A DNA stretch of 64,000 nt, taken from positions 35,321 to 99,320 of the forward strand of contig DJHE01000019.1 in the NCBI GenBank assembly GCA_002432945.1, in the 5' to 3' direction. A model generated the notes under the pieces. It was not told the origin of the DNA, made no database searches, and saw only the letters and a list, made by a program, of their open reading frames with translations. The stretch is from Synergistaceae bacterium UBA5827 (lineage in GTDB: Bacteria; Synergistota; Synergistia; Synergistales; 79-D21). How positions within the stretch are numbered: position 1 is the stretch's first letter; every line of letters begins with the position of its first letter. This document shows, piece after piece, positions 1 to 8,244 of the stretch. A program made the position numbers and the translations under genes.

Positions 1-1
1 T

Positions 2-469
2 CTTGAGTTGATTGTCCAAGCCCTGGGCGAACTGGGACTTGGAGAAAACCTAAGGCTCGATCTCGCCCTTGCAAGGGAATTGGAATACTATAGCGGCCCC
101 GTTTTCGAAATCTTTTCCGGGAATGCGGGAGTGAGTCTCGGGGGCGGAGGTCGTTACGACGGTTTACTGGAACAGTACGGCATAGTCGGGCAGGCCCTCG
201 GTTTCGGGCTGGACTTGAGAGCAGTAGCTTCCCTTTCTCGTGAGGAAGGGGCGATCCCTGCCGTTGCCTGGTGCGGTGGACTTTCGCCAAGGGTCGCCCT
301 GGAACGGGCTGACGACTTTATCGCTTCCGGATACCGCGTCGAGTTGAGCTGGCAGGAACGCAGGGAAGGCGCGATCCGGCTCGCCCAGACGAGGGGCTAT
401 GGCTGGTGGATTGATCTTCCAGCCTGCACGGCCTATGAACTCGACCCGGGAAGGAAGGAGGGTCCCTGA
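2..469 (+). CDS. hisZ: ATP phosphoribosyltransferase regulatory subunit HisZ (C-terminal part, cut by window edge)
   Basis: The reading frame is open from the left edge, so the true start lies upstream. The visible 155 codons carry class II aminoacyl-tRNA-synthetase-like features: ELEYYSGPVFEIF followed by LGGGGRYDGLL, as in histidyl-tRNA synthetase and its paralogue HisZ. HisZ has no aminoacylation role. It joins short-form HisG to make the active, histidine-regulated first enzyme of histidine synthesis. The stop codon overlaps the hisG start (TGATG), and hisG is the short form that needs HisZ, which favours HisZ over HisS. The degenerate C-terminal region also differs from an anticodon-binding domain. 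Confidence 0.9.
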   Translation, partial: LELIVQALGELGLGENLRLDLALARELEYYSGPVFEIFSGNAGVSLGGGGRYDGLLEQYGIVGQALGFGLDLRAVASLSREEGAIPAVAWCGGLSPRVALERADDFIASGYRVELSWQERREGAIRLAQTRGYGWWIDLPACTAYELDPGRKEGP

Positions 470-1128
470 TGTTCACCTTGTGCCTGCCCACCGGGCGAGT
501 CCTGGAAGATGCGATCGAAGTCCTCCAGGAACTCGACATCCCCACGGGTCGCCTGAAGGAAAGAGGGCGCTCCCTGGTCATCCAGGAGGAGGGGTTCCGT
601 TTCCTGCTGGCCAAGCCAATGGATGTCCCAGTCTATGTTCATTACGGAATCGCCGACCTGGCCCTTGCGGGCTCGGATGTTATCTGGGAAACGGGAGCCT
701 CCCTGGTCGAACTCCGTGACACCGGCAGGGGCGCGTGTCGAATCGTTCTTGCCGGCCCGAAAAAGGTGGCAAGCCTTTTCCTCGGTCATGAAAGCCGGGT
801 GATGGGCCTCAGGGTCGCGACAAAATACCCTCGGATCGCGGAAGAATATTTTGCGGAAAGAGGAATCCAGGTGGAATTCGTCCACCTGAACGGTTCTATC
901 GAGATGGCCCCACGACTTGGGCTGAGCGACTGCATCGTGGATATCGTGCAGACGGGTTCGACTCTCAGGGCAAACGCCCTGTCCGTTATCGCCGAGATCG
1001 CACCGGTCAGCCTGAAGTTCGTCTCGAGTCGCAAGAGTCTCCAGTTGGCATGGAATGCCATCGAGGAAATCATTGGGAAGTTTGCATCTTCAAAGAAAGC
1101 AGGCGATGGAAATGACAAAGCGTTATGA
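469..1128 (+). CDS. hisG: ATP phosphoribosyltransferase catalytic subunit, short form
   Basis: HisG condenses ATP with PRPP, the committed step of histidine synthesis. At 219 residues this is the short form, which lacks the C-terminal ACT-like regulatory domain and depends on HisZ. The PRPP-binding segment is visible as DCIVDIVQTGSTLRANAL at residues 154-171, with the family signature VIWETGASLVEL near 71-82. The start ATG overlaps the hisZ stop by one base. The tail overlaps hisB by about 23 bases, so translation is probably coupled. Confidence 0.97.
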   Translation: MFTLCLPTGRVLEDAIEVLQELDIPTGRLKERGRSLVIQEEGFRFLLAKPMDVPVYVHYGIADLALAGSDVIWETGASLVELRDTGRGACRIVLAGPKKVASLFLGHESRVMGLRVATKYPRIAEEYFAERGIQVEFVHLNGSIEMAPRLGLSDCIVDIVQTGSTLRANALSVIAEIAPVSLKFVSSRKSLQLAWNAIEEIIGKFASSKKAGDGNDKAL

Positions 1129-1681
1129 AAGGCATTCCCTGGAAACGCACATCGCTTTCGAATTCCTGCCCCCCGGGGAAAAAACCCGCCTGGAATGCCC
1201 CTGCGGCTTTCTCAGCCACATGATCGAACTTTTCCTCCACCATGCGGACATCCCCGGGTACCTGAGTGCTTCGGGTGACACGGAAGTTGATGCGCATCAC
1301 CTCGTGGAAGACGTGGGAATACTGATTGGAGCAGCATTTCTCGATCTTTTCCGGAAGGGCCCCTGCGAACGGTACGGTTCGATTGCCCTTCCAATGGACG
1401 GCACGCTCGTCCTCGTCGCCCTCGACATCAGCGGACGCGGCGGACTCACATGGAATGCAGCCTTTCCCACCTCTCGATGCGGAGATTTCGACACGGAACT
1501 GGTCCGGGAATTCTGGACGGCGTTCTCCAGGGAAGCACGGCTAACACTCCATCTGCATGCCCTGGCCGTGGACAATTCCCATCATCTCGCGGAGGCCATT
1601 TTCAAGGGAGTCGGCAGGGCGCTGAAGACGGCCCTTGCCCCCTCGACCACGGAATCCAGCACGAAGGGAATCTGGGTATGA
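1106..1681 (+). CDS. hisB: Imidazoleglycerol-phosphate dehydratase
   Basis: Monofunctional HisB (191 residues) dehydrates imidazole glycerol phosphate to imidazole acetol phosphate. The duplicated metal-binding histidine motifs are clear: HHLVEDVG at 64-71 and NSHHLAEAIFK at 157-167, plus the C-terminal STKG. The HisB first motif is slightly divergent (CGFLSHMIELFLHH). I chose the ATG at 1106, inside the hisG tail; an ATG two codons later is also possible. No fused phosphatase domain is present. The stop overlaps the hisH start as ATGA. Confidence 0.95.
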   Translation: MEMTKRYERHSLETHIAFEFLPPGEKTRLECPCGFLSHMIELFLHHADIPGYLSASGDTEVDAHHLVEDVGILIGAAFLDLFRKGPCERYGSIALPMDGTLVLVALDISGRGGLTWNAAFPTSRCGDFDTELVREFWTAFSREARLTLHLHALAVDNSHHLAEAIFKGVGRALKTALAPSTTESSTKGIWV

Positions 1682-2298
1682 TCGGCGTTATCGACTACGG
1701 GGCCGGGAACCTGGGGAACGCCTTGCGGGCCCTGAACCACCTGGGGTACGCGGCGAAACTCATGGCAAGCCCCGAAGACCTGGATGGGAATTTCTCCCTT
1801 CTCGTCCTTCCCGGCGTGGGAGCCTTTCCTCCAGCAAAGGAGGAACTAGCCCGAAGGGGTTGGCCGGAAGCCCTTCATGGCTGGACCGACTCCGGAAAGC
1901 CGCTTCTTGGGATCTGCCTGGGGATGCAGCTCCTTTATGATGCAAGCCTGGAGGACGGCCGCACAGAGGGCCTGGGATTCTTTCACGGCGAAGTCGCTCC
2001 GCTAGCGGGACTGAAAAAATCCCCCCACATGGGTTGGAACCGTGTCCACTGGGTACGGGATCTCCAAGGCGTTACAGAGCTCTTTCCCGGAGGGCTTGAC
2101 GCCTATTTTGTCCATGGTTACGCCGCACCTGTCACCGACATCTCTCTAGCTGAGACAAGGGTGGACGGCTTTTGCTTCAGCTCTGTGTCCATGAAGGGGA
2201 ACATCGCTGGTTTCCAGTTCCATCCCGAACGAAGCGGACCCGATGGATTACGTCTCCTTGGGACCTTCATCGACCGCCTGGCGGAGGGACGCCCATGA
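1678..2298 (+). CDS. hisH: Imidazole glycerol phosphate synthase, glutaminase subunit
   Basis: HisH (206 residues) hydrolyses glutamine and channels ammonia to HisF. It is a class I glutamine amidotransferase: the nucleophile is Cys80 in GICLGMQLL and the His/Glu pair is H182/E184 in FQFHPERSG. The oxyanion region PGVGAF is at 45-50. The start was set at the ATG overlapping the hisB stop, because it gives the standard N-terminus MIGVIDYGAGNLGN. It also overlaps hisA by four bases. Confidence 0.97.
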   Translation: MIGVIDYGAGNLGNALRALNHLGYAAKLMASPEDLDGNFSLLVLPGVGAFPPAKEELARRGWPEALHGWTDSGKPLLGICLGMQLLYDASLEDGRTEGLGFFHGEVAPLAGLKKSPHMGWNRVHWVRDLQGVTELFPGGLDAYFVHGYAAPVTDISLAETRVDGFCFSSVSMKGNIAGFQFHPERSGPDGLRLLGTFIDRLAEGRP

Positions 2299-3014
2299 AA
2301 GTCTGGCCTGCGATCGACCTGTTCGAAGGCAAAGTCGTCCGGCTCACGAGGGGAGAATTCTCTGCCAGAACCGAATATGCCGAGAATCCCCTAGCCGTCG
2401 CACGGTCTTTCATTTCTGCCGGGTGCCGGCGCCTCCATGTCGTCGACCTGGAAGGGGCAAAGGTTGGCGAACCTTGCCATGCCGAATTATTGCCGGGTCT
2501 ATCAGCCCTCGGCCTTACTATTCGCTACGGTGGAGGTTTGCGCTCTGCCGAGGCTATCGAAAGGGTTCTCTTATCGGGAGCTTCTTTTACGATGGTCGGG
2601 AGCCTGCTTTTCTCCTCCCCTGAAGCCCAGGAGGAACTTTACGAAAGGTTCGGCGAGCGAATCATCCCGGCTGTAGACGTGAAAGGCGGGCGCGTTTCCA
2701 TCCGCGGATGGACGGAAGAACTCGAATTTTCCCCCAAGGAAATCCTTAATGGGCTTCTTTCGGCGGGATTCCGGCAAACCCTTGTCACTGCTGTCGATCG
2801 CGATGGAACAGGAATGGGACCCGACATGGGCCTTTACCGGGAACTTCGGGAAGCCCTCCCGGAAATGGCTTTCACGGCGGCCGGGGGCATCGCCAGCCTG
2901 GAAGACCTGAAGGCACTGGAAAAATTGGGTATTTCTGACGCTGTGGTGGGAAAGGCTCTCTACGAAGGGACACTGACCCTCGAACGGGCCCTGGAGGTTG
3001 AAAGGCCATGCTGA
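2295..3014 (+). CDS. hisA: ProFAR isomerase (HisA)
   Basis: HisA is a TIM-barrel sugar isomerase that converts ProFAR to PRFAR. The 239-residue product starts [13 protein letters not shown] with the catalytic base Asp8. The second catalytic Asp is D128 in AVDVKGGR, and T165 precedes DRDGTGMG. These match Asp8, Asp127 and Thr164 of the Thermotoga enzyme. Phosphate-binding loops YGGGLRS and AAGGIAS are present. The gene overlaps hisH and hisF at its ends. Confidence 0.97.
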   Translation: MKVWPAIDLFEGKVVRLTRGEFSARTEYAENPLAVARSFISAGCRRLHVVDLEGAKVGEPCHAELLPGLSALGLTIRYGGGLRSAEAIERVLLSGASFTMVGSLLFSSPEAQEELYERFGERIIPAVDVKGGRVSIRGWTEELEFSPKEILNGLLSAGFRQTLVTAVDRDGTGMGPDMGLYRELREALPEMAFTAAGGIASLEDLKALEKLGISDAVVGKALYEGTLTLERALEVERPC

Positions 3015-3784
3015 TGAAACGGATTATCCCATGCCTCGACATCAAGGAAGGACGAGTCGTCAAGGGAATCCAGTTTTTGAATCTCCGTGACGCGGGAGAC
3101 CCGGCGGAACTCGCAAGGACCTATATGAACGAGGGGGCTGACGAACTCGTTTTCCTGGATATTTCGGCTTCTGCCGAAAGGCGGAGGACCATGCCAGACT
3201 GGATAAGGTCGGTAGCCGACCAACTCTTCATCCCTTTCACCGTGGGAGGCGGCATCTCTGAACCCGAACAGGCCAGGGAAATCGTGGCACTTGGGGCCGA
3301 CAAGGTGTCCCTCAACACCGCTGCCGTGCGCAATCCCCGCCTGATAATGGAGTGTGCACGGACCTTGGGGCGCCAGGCTGTCGTATTGGCCATAGACGCC
3401 AGGCAAACGGCCGAAGGCCATTGGGAGGTCCTCGTGGAAGGCGGCCGGACCCCGACGGGCCTTGACGCCGTCGAGTGGGCCAGGGAAGGGTTCCGGCTCG
3501 GCTGCGGTGAGATTCTCCTTACCAGCATGGACAGGGACGGGACTAACGAGGGATACGACCTCGACCTGGTCAGGAAAGTCTCAGAAGCCGTCTCCGTTCC
3601 CCTAATCGCCTCGGGAGGAGCGGGATCCGCGGAACATATGCGGCTCGCCTTCGAAGCGGGTGCCGACGCGGCCCTTGCCGCTTCCATCTTTCATTACGGA
3701 GTCCTGGGAATCGGGCAAGTCAAGTCCGAACTTGCAAAAGCCGGGGTTTCGGTACGCTTAGGTGTCGGGAGGGAAAAACAATGA
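3008..3784 (+). CDS. hisF: Imidazole glycerol phosphate synthase, cyclase subunit
   Basis: HisF (258 residues) uses ammonia from HisH to close the imidazole ring, giving imidazole glycerol phosphate and AICAR. The start [20 protein letters not shown] aligns with the family N-terminus and puts the catalytic base at Asp11. The acid Asp is in VLAIDARQ. Phosphate-gripper loops TVGGGIS and ASGGAGS are present. An ATG two codons downstream is the only serious alternative start. The end overlaps hisIE by four bases. Confidence 0.97.
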   Translation: MLMKRIIPCLDIKEGRVVKGIQFLNLRDAGDPAELARTYMNEGADELVFLDISASAERRRTMPDWIRSVADQLFIPFTVGGGISEPEQAREIVALGADKVSLNTAAVRNPRLIMECARTLGRQAVVLAIDARQTAEGHWEVLVEGGRTPTGLDAVEWAREGFRLGCGEILLTSMDRDGTNEGYDLDLVRKVSEAVSVPLIASGGAGSAEHMRLAFEAGADAALAASIFHYGVLGIGQVKSELAKAGVSVRLGVGREKQ

Positions 3785-4410
3785 TTATCGCCTATGACGA
3801 GATCCGGTTTGATTCGAGCGGACTGGTCCCTGTCGTGACACAGGATGCAGAATCCGGTGAAGTCCTGATGGTTGCATGGTCGAACAGGGAGGCGCTGGAG
3901 GAAACGCTGCGAACCGGAGAATTGACGTTTTTCAGCCGTTCGCGCAACCGTCTCTGGAAAAAGGGAGAGACGAGCGGCAACTCTATGCGCCTCGTCGAGA
4001 TGAAAATCGACTGCGACGGGGATACCCTTCTAGCCCTTGTCGAACCCGCGGGACCGGCCTGCCACACGGGGGAAAGGACCTGCTTCTTCCGCTCCCTCTG
4101 GGGCGAGGGGGGGACGGATTGCACGTTCTGGGGGCAACTCTGGCGAGTGCTGCAGGAAAGGCGTCACGCCCCGGTTGAAAAGAGCTATACTGCTCGTCTG
4201 CTTGGAGAAGGACCTTCCAGGATCGCCCAGAAAGTTGGCGAAGAAGGGGTCGAAACAGCCCTTGCGGTCGCCCTGGGAGATCGGGAAGGAACCCGTTATG
4301 AGGCAGCAGACCTGCTGTACCACCTGCTTGTCGCCCTGGTCTCACTGGACTTGAAACCGGTCGACGTTCTCAGGGAGCTCCGCGTGCGACACCGAAAGTC
4401 CCCCAAGTGA
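3781..4410 (+). CDS. hisIE: Bifunctional phosphoribosyl-AMP cyclohydrolase / phosphoribosyl-ATP pyrophosphatase
   Basis: This is a fusion that carries out steps 2 and 3 of histidine synthesis. Residues 1-110 are HisI, with [16 protein letters not shown] at 52-67 and metal ligands in DCDGD (77-81), Cys94 and Cys101. Residues 115-209 are the all-helical HisE nucleotide pyrophosphohydrolase, with KVGEEGVET (151-159) and EAADLLYHL (174-182). It is the last gene of the operon and shares its final 69 bases with the convergent methyltransferase gene. Biosynthetic genes hisC, hisD and histidinol phosphatase are not in this window. Confidence 0.96.
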   Translation: MIIAYDEIRFDSSGLVPVVTQDAESGEVLMVAWSNREALEETLRTGELTFFSRSRNRLWKKGETSGNSMRLVEMKIDCDGDTLLALVEPAGPACHTGERTCFFRSLWGEGGTDCTFWGQLWRVLQERRHAPVEKSYTARLLGEGPSRIAQKVGEEGVETALAVALGDREGTRYEAADLLYHLLVALVSLDLKPVDVLRELRVRHRKSPK

Positions 4411-4983
4411 ATACGCCTCGAGTTTCCAAAGGCCGATGAAGCTCCAGGAATCGCGCACCTCGTCGACAAGCCGGAACCCGCGTTTCTCCAGCCGGGTGCA
4501 AAAGTGTTGGAAACCGGTTGGGAAAACCCGGGTAAAAAGGAGGGTTTCCAACCTACCGGCGATCCGTCCCAAAACACGGTCCAGGTCCACTTCGTTTACC
4601 AGAAGCCGCCCTTCTGGCTTCAGCAGCCGGAAGACCTCGTCAAGCAAGAGGTCCTGCTCCCTGATGTGGTGAAAAACGTCTGAAAGGACAACCGCGTCAA
4701 AAAATCGATCCGGATAGGGTGCCACCGTCCCGCTTCCCACCCGCGTTTTTATTTTTCCATGGCGGACCTGTTCGACCATTTGGGAGCTCTCATCCAGCAG
4801 ATGGATTTCACCGCATCGGCCGAGCAGGCGGCGGGCAAAAAGTCCCGTTCCCCCGCCCAGATCAAGGACGACATCATCCGGGGTACAGGAGAGGAGATCG
4901 ACCATCCGGTCCAGGCGACCGGACATGAATCGACCGATCCACCTGTCATAGTAGGGTGCAACCCTATCAAACGGCTTCACCAT
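4342..4983 (-). CDS. Class I SAM-dependent methyltransferase (UbiE-like), substrate unknown
   Basis: The 213-residue product begins MVKPFDRVAPYYDRW, typical of the UbiE/Coq5-like group. The SAM-binding glycine loop is VLDLGGGTG at 39-47, with the acidic residue of motif II in HLLDES, and the motif IV-like region is AVVLSDVFHH. I chose the ATG at 4983 because a strong GGGGAGGG ribosome binding site precedes it; an ATG 11 codons upstream has none. Its 3' end overlaps hisIE on the other strand. The acceptor cannot be read from sequence; a quinone or small-molecule methyl transfer is only a guess. Confidence 0.85.
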   Translation of the reverse strand: MVKPFDRVAPYYDRWIGRFMSGRLDRMVDLLSCTPDDVVLDLGGGTGLFARRLLGRCGEIHLLDESSQMVEQVRHGKIKTRVGSGTVAPYPDRFFDAVVLSDVFHHIREQDLLLDEVFRLLKPEGRLLVNEVDLDRVLGRIAGRLETLLFTRVFPTGFQHFCTRLEKRGFRLVDEVRDSWSFIGLWKLEAYSLGGLSVSHAELPENVDRFQVQ

Positions 4984-5043
4984 CCGAAACCCTCCCCGGT
5001 TTTCCTTCAAAGTCATGCCTCACAGGCAAAGAACTTCCCTGCC

Positions 5044-5052
5044 TGCTATGAT
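5044..5052 (+). promoter_or_regulatory. Extended -10 box TGCTATGAT, possible leaderless start
   Basis: TGC-TATGAT ends six bases before the ATG at 5059. A start site about seven bases downstream of the -10 would fall on the ATG itself. No Shine-Dalgarno sequence precedes that ATG and no good -35 is visible, as expected for an extended -10 promoter. The same arrangement occurs at 8140-8148. Confidence 0.45.
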
Positions 5053-5058
5053 ATCGCC

Positions 5059-6114
5059 ATGAATTGCCCCGGAAATTCGGCCCACCTAGGGAAAAATGAC
5101 GTCGAAGGCTTTCTTGACAGCTTCCGGAGCATCGGAAGGACTGTCATTCCCACCGACTGCGGAAGGTCCGCCCTTGTCCTGGCCTTGCGCACCCTTGCCA
5201 CCCGGGAATTTTCCGGGATAGCATGGCTCCCGGCCTACGCCTGCCCTTCGCTTCCGCTTGTCTTTCGGAAAGAAGGAATCCTGGTTCGGCGGTATGCTAC
5301 CGCCTCCGGTTTTCGGCCCGTTTTCCCTTCCACTGGTCCCGAGAGAAGGGATGTCGTGCTTCTCATCCACTACTTTGGCTTCCCCAACCGGGGAGCCCTG
5401 GGCTGGATCCGTTCAAGATACCCGGGAAACCGCCCTTTCGTGATCGAGGACTGCGCAGGATCCTCCCTTTCGGGAAATATTGGAATTTACGGTGATTTCG
5501 CCCTCTTCAGCTTCAGGAAATTTTTCGAGGTCCCTGACGGCGGAGCCATAATATCGCGTTTTTCGCTCGAACCGTCCTTGAATCCTGCAGACCCGGGCCT
5601 CGCCAGGAAAAGGAACCAAGCCTTCTGCTCCTTCCGCAATGGAGATTCCGCTCTCGGATGGCATCTTCTAGAAAGAGCCGAGGCCCATCTTGACGGGGCC
5701 CTTTCGCTCTTGCCTCGAGCCCCTGCCCGCGAATCCTGGGAGGCCTTGAAACAGGCCTCTTTCCGCGAGGAGGCCAACCGGCGAAGGACCTTTGCGAAAA
5801 AGCTGACGAAGCAGATTTCCGAGGATCACGGCATCTCCGCTTCGCTGTCCCCCTTGTTCCCGTCCGTCTGCGACGAGGCGGCCCCGCTATTCCTGCCCGT
5901 TGAAGTCCTCGGCGACCGGGATAAGCTTGCAAGCCTCCTGAACCAGGCAGGCTTTGGCTGTCCCTCCCTCTGGAGCCTGAACCCCGCTCTCCGGTACTCC
6001 TTCCCCTCGGAATTCAGGCTAGGGCAACGCACTGTCGGTTTGCCGATACCCCGGACCGGGAGTGACCGAGATTTATCGGTAATAATGGATTGTCTTAAAA
6101 ATTTTGCTTCTTGA
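5059..6114 (+). CDS. DegT/DnrJ/EryC1-like PLP-dependent aminotransferase
   Basis: The 351-residue product resembles the DegT sugar-aminotransferase fold. Asp in IEDCAGSSLSG would hold the PLP ring nitrogen, and SFRKFFEVPDGGAII contains the expected Schiff-base lysine followed by the glycine pair. The family more often runs to 370-400 residues, so it is slightly short and divergent. No sugar nucleotide or polysaccharide gene lies nearby, so the substrate is unknown. The start was chosen as the first ATG after the divergent promoter region; translation could run further upstream only by overlapping the methyltransferase gene. The start lacks a ribosome binding site. Confidence 0.75.
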   Translation: MNCPGNSAHLGKNDVEGFLDSFRSIGRTVIPTDCGRSALVLALRTLATREFSGIAWLPAYACPSLPLVFRKEGILVRRYATASGFRPVFPSTGPERRDVVLLIHYFGFPNRGALGWIRSRYPGNRPFVIEDCAGSSLSGNIGIYGDFALFSFRKFFEVPDGGAIISRFSLEPSLNPADPGLARKRNQAFCSFRNGDSALGWHLLERAEAHLDGALSLLPRAPARESWEALKQASFREEANRRRTFAKKLTKQISEDHGISASLSPLFPSVCDEAAPLFLPVEVLGDRDKLASLLNQAGFGCPSLWSLNPALRYSFPSEFRLGQRTVGLPIPRTGSDRDLSVIMDCLKNFAS

Positions 6115-6130
6115 TCGAGGATATTCCTGC

Positions 6131-6159
6131 TTGACCCTTCCTTTCAGATTATCTATAAT
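6131..6159 (+). promoter_or_regulatory. Sigma-70 promoter of the rubrerythrin gene
   Basis: TTGACC at 6131-6136 and TATAAT at 6154-6159 are separated by 17 bases. Transcription should start near 6166, leaving a short leader that contains the ribosome binding site AAAAAGGAGG at 6171-6180. Confidence 0.85.
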
Positions 6160-6191
6160 CATTTTAAATTAAAAAGGAGGCGATTCGGAAG

Positions 6192-6686
6192 ATGAAGCAA
6201 ACCCATGACAACCTCAAGGAAGCGTTCGCTGGAGAATCGATGGCTAACAGGAAGTACCTCGCCTTTGCCCGCCAGGCTGACGCCGAAGGGTTTCACCAGG
6301 CAGCTAAACTATTCAGGGCTGCGGCCGAGGCCGAAACCATCCATGCAACCGACCATCTCAAAGCTCTCGGGATGATCAAGTCCACCGAGGAAAATCTCAA
6401 GGCAGCCATCGAGGGCGAAACCTACGAGTTCACGAAGATGTACCCGGACTTCATCGCCACGGCAAAAGAAGAAAATGCAGAAAACATCGCGAAAAAGCTG
6501 AACCTGGTGGGAAAGGCTGAAGCGGTTCACGCAGGTTTGTACGAAAAAGCCCTGGAGAACCTTGGCAAGGAGAAAGCCACGGACCTATTCCTCTGTACCG
6601 TCTGCGGGCATATCGCCGAAGGTGAAGCCCCGGATAGCTGCCCCATTTGCGGAGCCAGGAAGCAGGCATACAGGAAAATCGATTAG
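6192..6686 (+). CDS. rbr: Rubrerythrin
   Basis: Rubrerythrin is a cytoplasmic diiron NAD(P)H- or rubredoxin-linked peroxidase that protects anaerobes from hydrogen peroxide. Residues 1-130 are a ferritin-like four-helix bundle with iron ligands in AFAGESMANRKY, EAETIHATDHL and EGETYEF...KAEAVHAGLY. Residues 133-164 are a rubredoxin-like FeS(4) domain with CTVCG and CPICG. The order and length (164 residues) match the short rubrerythrins. The gene has its own consensus promoter and a strong terminator, so it is monocistronic. Confidence 0.97.
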   Translation: MKQTHDNLKEAFAGESMANRKYLAFARQADAEGFHQAAKLFRAAAEAETIHATDHLKALGMIKSTEENLKAAIEGETYEFTKMYPDFIATAKEENAENIAKKLNLVGKAEAVHAGLYEKALENLGKEKATDLFLCTVCGHIAEGEAPDSCPICGARKQAYRKID

Positions 6687-6710
6687 AGGCTATCGGCCAG
6701 GCTGCCTAAA

Positions 6711-6762
6711 AAAATGCGAGCCCCCGCCAGGTTTGCCGAGGGGGTTCGCATTTTCGTTTTTC
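6711..6762. terminator. Bidirectional rho-independent terminator between rbr and glsA
   Basis: A 15-base-pair stem (6711-6725 with 6740-6754, one G-U pair) carries AAAA on the left and TTTT on the right. It can therefore stop transcripts of both convergent genes. A further T-run follows on the plus strand to 6762. Confidence 0.9.
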
Positions 6763-6769
6763 CTTTTCC

Positions 6770-7705
6770 CTAGAGGACCCTCAGCCCATACCGGTCGGAC
6801 AGCCGCTCTAGCAGGGCGATACCCGCAATCGAGTTTCCCTGCCGGTCCAGGGCAGGGCCACAAACCCCAATCCCCATAACCCCGGGAACCGCAGCCACTA
6901 TACCGCCCCCCACGCCGCTTTTCGCCGGCAGGCCGACGCGCACCGCAAAGGCTCCCGAACCATCGTAAAGCCCGCAGGTTGCCATCAAGGCCCTGACGGT
7001 GCGACAGATTGACGGGGGCAGCACTTCCTCACCCGTCCTGGGGTTTCGCCCATCCATCGAAAGGGTTCCCGCGAGGACCGCGAGGTCTGAAACCGTAACC
7101 TCCAGGCTGCATTGCCTGAAATAAACATCCAGGATCGTTTCCACATCAGCGGTGATCGTCCCGACGCTCTTCAGGAAATAGGCCAGGGAACGGTTGCGGT
7201 CTCCCGTCCTCTTTTCCGAAAGGTAGACGGCCTCGTTTTCTCTCATCCGCGGGTTGCCGGCCAGTCTACGGGCCATGTCCCTAACCGCGCAGAAAGCCTT
7301 TTCGGGATCTTCGTAGGGAAGCATGGAATCGATGACGATCGCCCCGGCATTGATAAGAGGGTTCTGCGGTACGTGGGGACGGATCATTTCCAAGCGCATG
7401 ACCGAGTTGAAAGGGTCCGCCGTCGGGTCCATTCCCACCTTGCTGAAGACCGCTTCCTCCCCGAGTTCCATCAAGGCCAAAGAAAGCGACACCACTTTCG
7501 AGATGGATTGCATCGTGAAACGGACGTCCCTGTCCCCTGCGGAAAAAAGCGTACCGGCTGCATCCACTGCGGCAACGGCAAGGACCTCCGGATCTCCTCG
7601 GGCCAATTCCGGGATATAGGTCGCCACTTTTCCCCCGGCTGCCAGGGGCCTTGTTTCCTCGATAAGCCACTCCAGGTCCGCCTCTCCGAAACAGTTCCAA
7701 TTCAT
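6770..7705 (-). CDS. glsA: Glutaminase (serine-dependent, GlsA family)
   Basis: This enzyme hydrolyses glutamine to glutamate and ammonia. The 311-residue length is the family norm. The beta-lactamase-like SxxK catalytic pair is Ser67/Lys70 in MQSISKVV. Other conserved segments are NPLINAGAI, RNRSLAYFLKS and LPAKSGVGGGI. The start overlaps the preceding SUI1-family gene by four bases, so the two are co-transcribed. In an amino-acid fermenter it may serve glutamine catabolism or ammonia supply. Confidence 0.95.
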   Translation of the reverse strand: MNWNCFGEADLEWLIEETRPLAAGGKVATYIPELARGDPEVLAVAAVDAAGTLFSAGDRDVRFTMQSISKVVSLSLALMELGEEAVFSKVGMDPTADPFNSVMRLEMIRPHVPQNPLINAGAIVIDSMLPYEDPEKAFCAVRDMARRLAGNPRMRENEAVYLSEKRTGDRNRSLAYFLKSVGTITADVETILDVYFRQCSLEVTVSDLAVLAGTLSMDGRNPRTGEEVLPPSICRTVRALMATCGLYDGSGAFAVRVGLPAKSGVGGGIVAAVPGVMGIGVCGPALDRQGNSIAGIALLERLSDRYGLRVL

Positions 7706-8133
7706 CCGGCACTTCCCCCCCTCCCGGAGATGACGACACGCTTGGCACCTTTCGCTTCGAACCAGTCCTTCAGCCTCTCGGCCAGGTCACCCTGGAGCAG
7801 GATGGTTCCCGCCTCCACCCAGGCGCCACTCCCCATTTCCCTGCGAAGCTCGCGGGCCAGGTTGTTGAGCTCTTCGTTCCTGAAAGGCAGCCCTTCCACG
7901 CGAGTCGCTCGTTTGCCTCCGTGTCCCTTTTTCTCGAACTGCAACACGATGCGGCTGGCAAGTGAAAGGTCCGGCCGAGGCAGGAGGGGGCCTTCCGAAA
8001 CACTGTCCTCCGCAGTCTCGGGTTCTTCCCTTCCAGCCGGCACAAGCCCCCGTGCCCTCATAAGCTGACCCAGCAAGGGCTGCATGAACTTGCCTTCCTG
8101 AAGATCGATTCGGGTTTTCTGTTTTTTGCCCAT
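7702..8133 (-). CDS. SUI1/eIF1-like translation factor (YciH family)
   Basis: The last 75 or so of the 143 residues form a SUI1 domain: FEKKGHGGKRATRVEGL, then GSGAWVEAGTILLQGDLAERLKDWF, matching bacterial YciH. Family members can bind the small ribosomal subunit and affect start-codon choice, but their role in bacteria is not settled. The N-terminal 60 residues are low in recognisable features. The ATG lacks a Shine-Dalgarno sequence and lies six bases after an extended -10 box, so the mRNA may be leaderless. Confidence 0.85.
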   Translation of the reverse strand: MGKKQKTRIDLQEGKFMQPLLGQLMRARGLVPAGREEPETAEDSVSEGPLLPRPDLSLASRIVLQFEKKGHGGKRATRVEGLPFRNEELNNLARELRREMGSGAWVEAGTILLQGDLAERLKDWFEAKGAKRVVISGRGGSAG

Positions 8134-8139
8134 GGCGAT

Positions 8140-8148
8140 ATCTTAACA
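8140..8148 (-). promoter_or_regulatory. Extended -10 box TGTTAAGAT, possible leaderless start
   Basis: On the minus strand TGT-TAAGAT ends exactly six bases before the ATG at 8133, with the spacer ATCGCC. The same hexamer spacer follows the extended -10 at 5044-5052. No ribosome binding site or convincing -35 is present. Confidence 0.45.
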
Positions 8149-8187
8149 TTGGACACCCTAGCCACTTTCGGCCTTTTCGCCAGTGCA

Positions 8188-8196
8188 TGGTAAAAT
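8188..8196 (+). promoter_or_regulatory. Candidate extended -10 promoter of the pilin-like gene
   Basis: TGG-TAAAAT gives an extended -10 with no clear -35. The predicted leader is about 40 bases and contains GGGGGAGG before the ATG at 8245. Confidence 0.4.
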
Positions 8197-8244
8197 TCAT
8201 TAAAAATACAAGCTCGATCTGGAAAGGGAAAGCGGGGGAGGAAA

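Noticed and set aside
2..469. Histidyl-tRNA synthetase (HisS)
   Set aside because: The next gene is short-form HisG, which requires HisZ, and the visible C-terminus lacks a convincing anticodon-binding domain.
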